A stretch of DNA of 34,475 bases from Myxococcales bacterium (GTDB lineage Bacteria > Myxococcota > B64-G9), in the NCBI GenBank assembly GCA_012798435.1, contig JAAZNF010000024.1, positions 1-34,475 of the forward strand, given 5' to 3'. The notes beneath the pieces are model-generated. The model did not search any database, was not told the DNA's origin, and saw only the letters and a program-made list of their open reading frames with translations. The position numbers and the translations under genes were made by a program. Shown here piece by piece: positions 29,833 to 34,475 of this stretch; the first letter of the stretch is position 1, and each line of letters begins with the position of its first letter.

Positions 29833-30635
29833 CCGCGCACCTCGCTTTCGCCTTCTCGGGCCCGTTCGAGAAGCGACGGTCCCAGGGCGCCGACCTCCGC
29901 CGGCCGCCGCTGCAAGAAGTCCTGCACCGCCGCCAGCTCAGACTGCTTCGCCTGCGGGAGCGATCCATCGAAGGCCACCCTGCCGTCGGCCACGATCACC
30001 AGCCGGTCGGCGATGGTCTCGATGGAGCTCAGCTCGTGCGTCACCACCACCAGAGTCATGCCGAGCGCCTCGCGCAGGTGGAGCAGCAGCTCGTCGAGCC
30101 CCGCCGCGGTGACCGGATCCAGCCCGGCCGAGGGCTCGTCGCACAAGAGCAGCTCGGGATCGAGCGCCAGGGCCCGGGCCAGGGCGGCCCGCTTGCGCAT
30201 GCCACCGGAGAGCTGGGGTGGCGTCTTGTGCCGGTGGGCCTCGAGCCCCACCAGGGCGAGTTTCATGCGCACCAGCTCCTCCTGCACGCGCGGCGGCAGG
30301 CCCGAGCGGTGCTCTAGCGGCAGGGCCACGTTCTCGGTGATGGTGAGCGAGTTGATCAGGACGCCACCCTGGAACAGCATGCCGGTGCGGGCGCGCAGCT
30401 CCGCCAGGCGTCCCTCGGATGCGGTCGCCACGTCCTGGCCGAACAGGCGCACCTGGCCTTCCCAGGCGGGCAGCAAGCCGATGGCCGCCTTGAGCAGGGT
30501 GCTCTTGCCACACCCGCTGGAGCCGGCGATGACCACGAGCTCTCCGCGCCGCACCCGAAGATCCACGCGGGTGAGCACCGGCGCCTCCTCGTAGCCCAGC
30601 ATCACGTCCCGATATTCGAGCACGAGCTCGTCCAT
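29829..30635 (-). CDS. mlaF: MlaF-like ABC transporter ATPase
   Basis: 268 aa ATPase that powers the MCE transporter. Walker A GSSGCGKST (38-46), signature LSGGM (142-146) and Walker B LLLCDEPSAGLDP (162-174) are intact. GMLFQGGVLINSLTITENVALPL is typical of MlaF. It sits 6 bp after the permease gene and overlaps mlaD. Confidence 0.95.
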   Translation of the reverse strand: MDELVLEYRDVMLGYEEAPVLTRVDLRVRRGELVVIAGSSGCGKSTLLKAAIGLLPAWEGQVRLFGQDVATASEGRLAELRARTGMLFQGGVLINSLTITENVALPLEHRSGLPPRVQEELVRMKLALVGLEAHRHKTPPQLSGGMRKRAALARALALDPELLLCDEPSAGLDPVTAAGLDELLLHLREALGMTLVVVTHELSSIETIADRLVIVADGRVAFDGSLPQAKQSELAAVQDFLQRRPAEVGALGPSLLERAREGESEVRG

Positions 30636-30641
30636 GGCGCC

Positions 30642-31751
30642 TCAACTATAGAAGGCCAGGCTGAAGGCACAGTCGGCGACGATCACCAAGAAGATCGACA
30701 ACACCACCGAGCGAGTGGTGGAGATGCCCACCCCCTGCGCGCCCCCGCTGGTCTGCAGGCCGCAATGGGCGCCGGTGAGCAGGATGATCCAGCCGAAGGA
30801 CAGGCTCTTGAGCAGCCCGATCACCAGATCCTTGGTGCGTAAAGCGTCGGCGCACTGCTGCAGGAAGGCCGGCATGGGCACCTGCAGCAAGAGCGCCCCC
30901 ACCAGCATGCCGCCCAGCACGCCGCAGGCGTCGGCTACCAGGGTGAGCAGCGGCTGGGTCATGGTGACCGCGTACAGCTTGGGCACCACCAGGAAGCGCA
31001 CCGGCGAGAACCCCATGGACTCGAGCGCGTCGATCTCCTCGGTCACCCGCATGGTGGCGATCTCGGCGGCGATGGCCGAGCCCGAGCGCCCGGCCACGAT
31101 CACCGCGGTGAGCAGCGGCCCCATCTCGCGGGTCATGGCCACCGCCACCAGGTTGGCCGCATAGATGTTGGCACCGAACTGCCGAAGCTGCGCCGCCGAG
31201 AGCAGAGCCAGGGTCAACCCGATCAGCAGCGACAGCAGCGCCACGATGCCGAAGGCCCGTGAGCCGAGCAAGATGGACTGGCGCAGAATCTCGCCGCGCG
31301 GGTGTCCCGGCTGCGCGGTGAACGGTCCGGCCAGCGCCCAGCTGAAGGTGTCGGCGGCCAGCAGCCCCACCTTGCGGAGCCCGGCAAGCAGCGCCCAGGC
31401 GCGCTCTCCCAGGCCCTCGAACAGACCCACCCGCTCCGGGACTTCGAGGTCCACGCCCTGCCAGCGGAAGATCTCGAGCGTCTTTTGCGCCGGCGCGCTG
31501 AGGTTGGCCAAGGAGAGCGACTGCTTGCGTTCGCGGGCCAACCGCAGCGCCTCCGAGAGCACGGCCACCCCGGCGCTGTCGAGGTACTCCACCCCGGAGA
31601 GATCCAGCGCGGCCTTCTCGCCGGCCCCCGGCAACCACGTGCGCAGCCACTCGAGCAAGAGCGGCGCCGCCTGGCGATCCAGCCGGCCGCGCAGTCGCAG
31701 GCGCACCTCCCCGCCCTCCACCGTACGTTCCATCTGGAGCGCGCCGCTCAT
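30642..31751 (-). CDS. mlaE: MlaE permease fused to an N-terminal STAS domain
   Basis: 369 aa. The N-terminal STAS domain (about 1-100, with LDSAGVAVL as in MlaB and anti-sigma antagonists) is fused to a MlaE permease (about 125-369) with REMGPLLTAVIVAGRSGSAIAAEI and multiple membrane helices. In E. coli these are two proteins, MlaB and MlaE; here they are one chain. The start is taken at ATG 31751 (MSGALQ), though no strong ribosome site precedes it; ATG 31733 is an alternative. It is the first gene of the mla run, just downstream of a terminator. A short out-of-frame leader (GTG at 31772, stop overlapping the ATG) with a good GAGGGGG site may couple translation. Confidence 0.92.
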   Translation of the reverse strand: MSGALQMERTVEGGEVRLRLRGRLDRQAAPLLLEWLRTWLPGAGEKAALDLSGVEYLDSAGVAVLSEALRLARERKQSLSLANLSAPAQKTLEIFRWQGVDLEVPERVGLFEGLGERAWALLAGLRKVGLLAADTFSWALAGPFTAQPGHPRGEILRQSILLGSRAFGIVALLSLLIGLTLALLSAAQLRQFGANIYAANLVAVAMTREMGPLLTAVIVAGRSGSAIAAEIATMRVTEEIDALESMGFSPVRFLVVPKLYAVTMTQPLLTLVADACGVLGGMLVGALLLQVPMPAFLQQCADALRTKDLVIGLLKSLSFGWIILLTGAHCGLQTSGGAQGVGISTTRSVVLSIFLVIVADCAFSLAFYS

Positions 31752-32050
31752 CGGCGCATGTTTACCACGAACCCCCTCTTGTATAAAGTGAAACAACCTC
31801 GGAAAAACGCGGCCCCCTGATGCGTCTGGCCGCGTTTGCCCTTTCGGCACCACGATCGAGCCACAAATGCTTCCTTTCAGGCGCGAACGCGCTGGCTGCT
31901 TCGGCCCCGCATTCGCGCGACCGGACAGATTCCGAACTTCATCGAGAACATGCGCAAAGAGGTAGGAGGCGCCTGCGATTCTGTTCTGGATGAGCTTCCG
32001 GCCGAAACTCGATCGCTGGCATGGGAGAGAGACGCGGCGTCACCCCGGGG
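31752..32050. other. Gap between the Kazal-like lipoprotein and mlaE
   Basis: 299 bp with no supported gene. It holds the terminator at 31803-31837 and, between it and mlaE, a TATACA that could serve as a -10 for the mla transcript, but no convincing -35. An open frame on the plus strand (31836-32153) runs antisense into the lipoprotein gene and is not credible. Confidence 0.5.
31803..31837 (-). terminator. Rho-independent terminator upstream of mlaE
   Basis: A perfect 10-bp stem, AAACGCGGCC (31828-31837 read on minus) and GGCCGCGTTT (31805-31814), with a 13-nt loop. On the minus strand the stem ends in five T. It would end transcripts from the lipoprotein gene at 32051-33091 and isolate the mla transcript. 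Confidence 0.65.
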
Positions 32051-33091
32051 TCACGGCAGGCACACCCAGGTGCAGGCGTGGTCGAGGCACTGGAAGGACC
32101 CCTTGCACTGCCCCGGCTCGAGCGGCTGGAGATCGCAGTGGGCATTCTCGTAGCAGGAGCCGGGGGTCAGGCACACCCCCGGACAGTCCATGCAGCCGGG
32201 CCGCAGGTTGACACAATAGAGTGAGTCGTCCGGGCACGGCCGGGCCACGATCCCCCCGCAGCGTTCGCCCTCGCCGCTCCCGCACTCGCCGTAGTGCCAG
32301 AACGGCTGCTCCTGGCAATCGGCGAAGCAGGCGTCCGGGTAGGTCGTAAAGTCTGCGCCGCACACCGCGCGCCACGGCCGGGCCAGCGCCTCGCAGGCGT
32401 CGCAGGCCGGACTGCACTCGCCCGGGTAGCGCACCGCCTGGCCACTACACTCGGCCTCCGCCGCGCCACAGACGTAGCTCACACCGTTGGCGGCGCACAC
32501 CGGGTCGGCCACGGCGCACTCGCGCTGGCAATCGCAGCGCCCTGGATAGAACGACTGCAAACCGGCGCAGGAGGCCTGGCAGGGGTCGGGGAAGGTCCAG
32601 GGGACGCCCATGGGCATGCCGGGGACGGAAGCGACGCACACCGGGCTCCAGCCTTCGGCGCAGCGACAACCCTCGCCCAGCAGCGCGCACACGCCTTCGC
32701 GGCACACCGGCGGCCGATCGGTGCAGGCGTTGTACCCGGCGCATTGCGGATCCACGTTGGCGCAGCGTTGGTCGCGCTCCTCGTTGAACTGCGTAAGATT
32801 CGCCGTCGCTACCGCGACCTCCGGCCCGCCCAGCTCGCAGGGGCAGCAGTCGGAGGATGCCCGCACGCAATCCTCGTCGCGCTCGCACGCCTGGGGGCAG
32901 GGCACGTCCACCATCTTTGCGCTGTCGCACTGGTTGTTCACGCAATCGATCAGGTGCCCGCAGGTCTTGCCCGCGTTGCAGTCCGCGATGGTCTGGCAGG
33001 GATCGCCGCCACCGGAGTACTCCTGGCAGGACCAGAGGACGAGCGCCGCAACCGCGAACACCGAAACACTGGCTGTCTCCGTCCATCGCAT
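32051..33091 (-). CDS. Cysteine-rich lipoprotein with Kazal-like modules
   Basis: 346 aa. Lipobox LWSC (Cys22). A Cys-rich N-terminal region is followed by two or three Kazal-like units with the VCG-x-D-x-x-TY...C-x-A-x-C...YGEC pattern: about 150-190 (SPVCV...YPGRC), 195-228 (DPVCAANGVSYVCG...YPGEC) and 240-270 (RAVCGADFTTYPDACFADC...YGEC). Kazal domains inhibit serine proteases in many secreted proteins. A further Cys-rich end follows. ATG 33091 has GGAGGTG upstream. It is a single gene, divergent from the methyltransferase. Inhibitor activity is inferred. Confidence 0.85.
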   Translation of the reverse strand: MRWTETASVSVFAVAALVLWSCQEYSGGGDPCQTIADCNAGKTCGHLIDCVNNQCDSAKMVDVPCPQACERDEDCVRASSDCCPCELGGPEVAVATANLTQFNEERDQRCANVDPQCAGYNACTDRPPVCREGVCALLGEGCRCAEGWSPVCVASVPGMPMGVPWTFPDPCQASCAGLQSFYPGRCDCQRECAVADPVCAANGVSYVCGAAEAECSGQAVRYPGECSPACDACEALARPWRAVCGADFTTYPDACFADCQEQPFWHYGECGSGEGERCGGIVARPCPDDSLYCVNLRPGCMDCPGVCLTPGSCYENAHCDLQPLEPGQCKGSFQCLDHACTWVCLP

Positions 33092-33117
33092 GGCCCACCT
33101 CCGCGCTCCCCTTCTTA

Positions 33118-33146
33118 CTTTTAGCGCATCCGGACACAGTTTGAAA
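33118..33146 (-). promoter_or_regulatory. Candidate promoter of the Kazal-like lipoprotein gene
   Basis: On the minus strand TTTCAA (33146-33141), 17 bp, TAAAAG (33123-33118), ending 26 bp before the ATG. The -35 match is weak (3 of 6). Confidence 0.3.
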
Positions 33147-33190
33147 CACGCGCATGCGGGTCATCTGCGACATGAGCCGTTTTGTGGCCC

Positions 33191-33309
33191 GTATGACTCT
33201 TATCATACAGTGCAGTGACCGCTGCGAGCGGAAGCAGGCCCGCGCCAACCTCTCTGGCGCCTCGCTGGTGAGACAGCGAGCCTCGCCTTGGCCGGTAGTG
33301 CCCGGGCCA
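33191..33309 (+). other. Run of hairpins in the methyltransferase leader
   Basis: Five inverted repeats in a row: GTATGA/TCATAC (33191-33208), CCGCT/AGCGG (33219-33231), GCGCCA/TGGCGC (33242-33260), CTCGCT/AGCGAG (33261-33280, directly abutting the previous stem) and TGGCC/GGCCA (33289-33309). They end 21 nt before the ATG. The first may be an operator; the last four could form a structured 5' leader. No known riboswitch class was recognised. Confidence 0.45.
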
Positions 33310-33330
33310 TCGACGAAGGTAGCAGAGGAG

Positions 33331-34296
33331 ATGACGACCGACAACTGGGAAGCCGTGGAACGCTGCGAAGTGTGCCGGGCCACGAAGTTCAGGCGCCTCG
33401 GCGAGGTATCGGACCGGCTCTACCGAACCACCGGGCGCTTTACCCTGGTACGTTGCGTCGGGTGCGGGCTGACGTTTATCAACCCTCGCCCGACAATGAA
33501 GGAGATCGGGCTCTTCTATCCGACGGAGTACACCGAGTATCAGGCTCCTCTGACACCGCGGCTCCGGCGTTGGGAAGAAGACAAAGGCAGGCCCGGAGCA
33601 AAAATGGGGCCCTGGAGACGCCTGGTGGCATTCATCAACGAGCGGATGTCCTACCGGATGATCCCACCGTATCAGGGAGAGGGCCGGCTGCTCGACGTCG
33701 GCTGCGCCAGCGGGGAATTCCTTGACAAGATGAGGCTCCTGGGCTGGCAGACATACGGAGTGGAGCGATCGCCGGCGGCGGCGGAGATCGCGTGCCGCAA
33801 CGGACACCGGGTCCTGGTGAGCGATATCGAGAACGGCTTGCCCATTCCCGAGGCATCGTTCGACCTGGTGTACTGCTGGCACGTCCTCGAACATCTCCAC
33901 TCTCCGCTTCGCGCGTTACGGGAGATGGCACGATTGCTCGCCCCGGGTGGTCGATTGGTGTTGGCCGTCCCCAACTTCGGCAGTTTCCAGGCGAAGTTGT
34001 TTGGGCGCTTCTGGTCGAAGCTCGAGCCACCGCGGCACCTTTTTCACTTCGACAAAAATACGCTGCGCGCGCTGCTTCGACATGGAGGATTCGAGCCGCA
34101 ATCCATGACGACACGGACCGGGGCAACGAGTTATTGTCGGAGTTTTCGGCTGCTCATCAACGCCGTTCTGGGCACGCGTTTTATGAGAGATCCGGCTGCT
34201 GCCGTGTTCTTGTTCGAAATACCGGTTTTCATTGCCAGCCTTTTCAACAACCTCGGGCTCGGTTCGGATATCCGGGTGGTTTGCCGAAAGGCATGA
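33331..34296 (+). CDS. SAM-dependent methyltransferase with N-terminal zinc ribbon
   Basis: 321 aa. An N-terminal zinc-ribbon-like CxxC pair (Cys12/Cys15 and Cys42/Cys45, followed by NPRPT) precedes a class I methyltransferase domain: SAM-binding LLDVGCASG (120-128), acidic end of beta2 in YGVERS, and FDLVYCWHVLEHL. The family is common in polysaccharide and secondary-metabolite clusters; the substrate is unknown. ATG 33331 was chosen because the CxxC domain begins right after it; an in-frame opening upstream to 33154 runs through the hairpin region. AAGG about 11 nt and AGAGGAG adjacent are possible ribosome sites. It lies alone, followed by the C-rich element and a hairpin. Confidence 0.9.
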   Translation: MTTDNWEAVERCEVCRATKFRRLGEVSDRLYRTTGRFTLVRCVGCGLTFINPRPTMKEIGLFYPTEYTEYQAPLTPRLRRWEEDKGRPGAKMGPWRRLVAFINERMSYRMIPPYQGEGRLLDVGCASGEFLDKMRLLGWQTYGVERSPAAAEIACRNGHRVLVSDIENGLPIPEASFDLVYCWHVLEHLHSPLRALREMARLLAPGGRLVLAVPNFGSFQAKLFGRFWSKLEPPRHLFHFDKNTLRALLRHGGFEPQSMTTRTGATSYCRSFRLLINAVLGTRFMRDPAAAVFLFEIPVFIASLFNNLGLGSDIRVVCRKA

Positions 34297-34316
34297 TGAA
34301 AATCCAGAAGTGTGTG

Positions 34317-34356
34317 CCCCCCCGAATCCCGAATCCGGTTCCACCCACCCCGGTTT
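34317..34356 (+). repeat. C-rich 3'-end element, copy 2 (after methyltransferase stop)
   Basis: Seven C, two GAATCC blocks, then GGTTCCACCCACCCCGGTT. It begins 20 nt after the methyltransferase stop. It is the inverted counterpart of 121-162, so both copies are in sense orientation after unrelated genes. Confidence 0.75.
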
Positions 34357-34360
34357 TACC

Positions 34361-34395
34361 GTCCGGATTTCGGACACCGTGTTCGAAATCCGGAC
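34361..34395 (+). terminator. Long palindrome after the methyltransferase gene
   Basis: GTCCGGATTTCG (34361-34372) and CGAAATCCGGAC (34384-34395) are a perfect 12-bp inverted repeat; the intervening GACAC/GTGTT extends it with one G-U pair. No T run follows directly (TTTT appears about 11 nt later), so it may be a terminator, an mRNA stabiliser or a protein site. Confidence 0.45.
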
Positions 34396-34475
34396 AGAAG
34401 GCCAATTTTCACAGATTGTCTGCTGATTTTGTGTCTTTATAGTTGTTTGTTTTTATTTGTATTTTATTCGAATAC
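34396..34475. other. AT-rich window edge without a gene
   Basis: Strongly AT-rich compared with the rest of the window, with many T runs. No gene supported. Confidence 0.5.

Noticed and set aside
31836-32153. Short plus-strand gene in the gap before mlaE
   Set aside because: No ribosome site or family similarity, and it enters the lipoprotein gene antisense.
33154-33330. N-terminal extension of the methyltransferase
   Set aside because: The segment has no family similarity and coincides with the hairpin series; the zinc-ribbon domain begins after ATG 33331.

Overview
The window is a high-GC chromosomal segment from a member of the Myxococcota / former Deltaproteobacteria. The evidence is a MYXO-CTERM-like tail on a secreted subtilase, a transmembrane Ser/Thr kinase with HRDVSPGN and PEGA domains, a receiver/DUF4388-like/J-like multidomain protein, an FHA protein, and three cysteine-rich lipoproteins. 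I see no rRNA, tRNA, CRISPR array, transposase or phage gene. Most of the window is dense, ordinary coding DNA. The unexplained structure lies mainly in intergenic DNA.

Layout. (1) 163-5004, minus: a three-gene unit running lipoprotein, repeat-rich Cys-rich lipoprotein, PEGA Ser/Thr kinase. (2) 5137-10006, plus: the F1 ATP synthase operon atpHAGDC, without F0 genes. (3) 10146-11090, minus: a diacylglycerol-kinase-like lipid kinase, divergent from (4) 11256-14217, plus: FHA protein, a strongly divergent metK, and a methionine gamma-lyase-type PLP enzyme. (5) 14395-19760, plus: priA coupled to a receiver/coiled-coil/DUF4388-like/J-like protein. (6) 19761-20262: an intergenic region filled by a two-copy palindromic repeat. 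(7) 20263-21710, plus: def-fmt, converging on (8) 21719-31751, minus: a compact run of mlaE(STAS)-mlaF-mlaD-pqiC-like lipoprotein, outer-membrane protein, MYXO-CTERM subtilase, BamA/TamA-like barrel, then bioY. (9) 32051-33091, minus: a Kazal-like Cys-rich lipoprotein. (10) 33331-34296, plus: a zinc-ribbon SAM methyltransferase with a hairpin-rich leader.

How the genes work together. The atp genes make the catalytic F1 head. metK and the lyase both use methionine. def and fmt handle formyl-Met at translation start. The mla cluster looks like a phospholipid-transport (MCE) system packaged with its own candidate outer-membrane components and a surface protease. The kinase and its two lipoproteins suggest an envelope sensing unit.

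Most interesting signals: a 99-bp repeat built of 31-nt boxes flanking an 11-bp-stem palindrome, twice at an exact 288-bp offset (19785-20199); a C7-rich ~40-nt element directly after the stop codons of two unrelated genes near both window ends (121-162 and 34317-34356); the seven-gene MCE/outer-membrane/subtilase operon; and a MetK lacking several canonical active-site residues.
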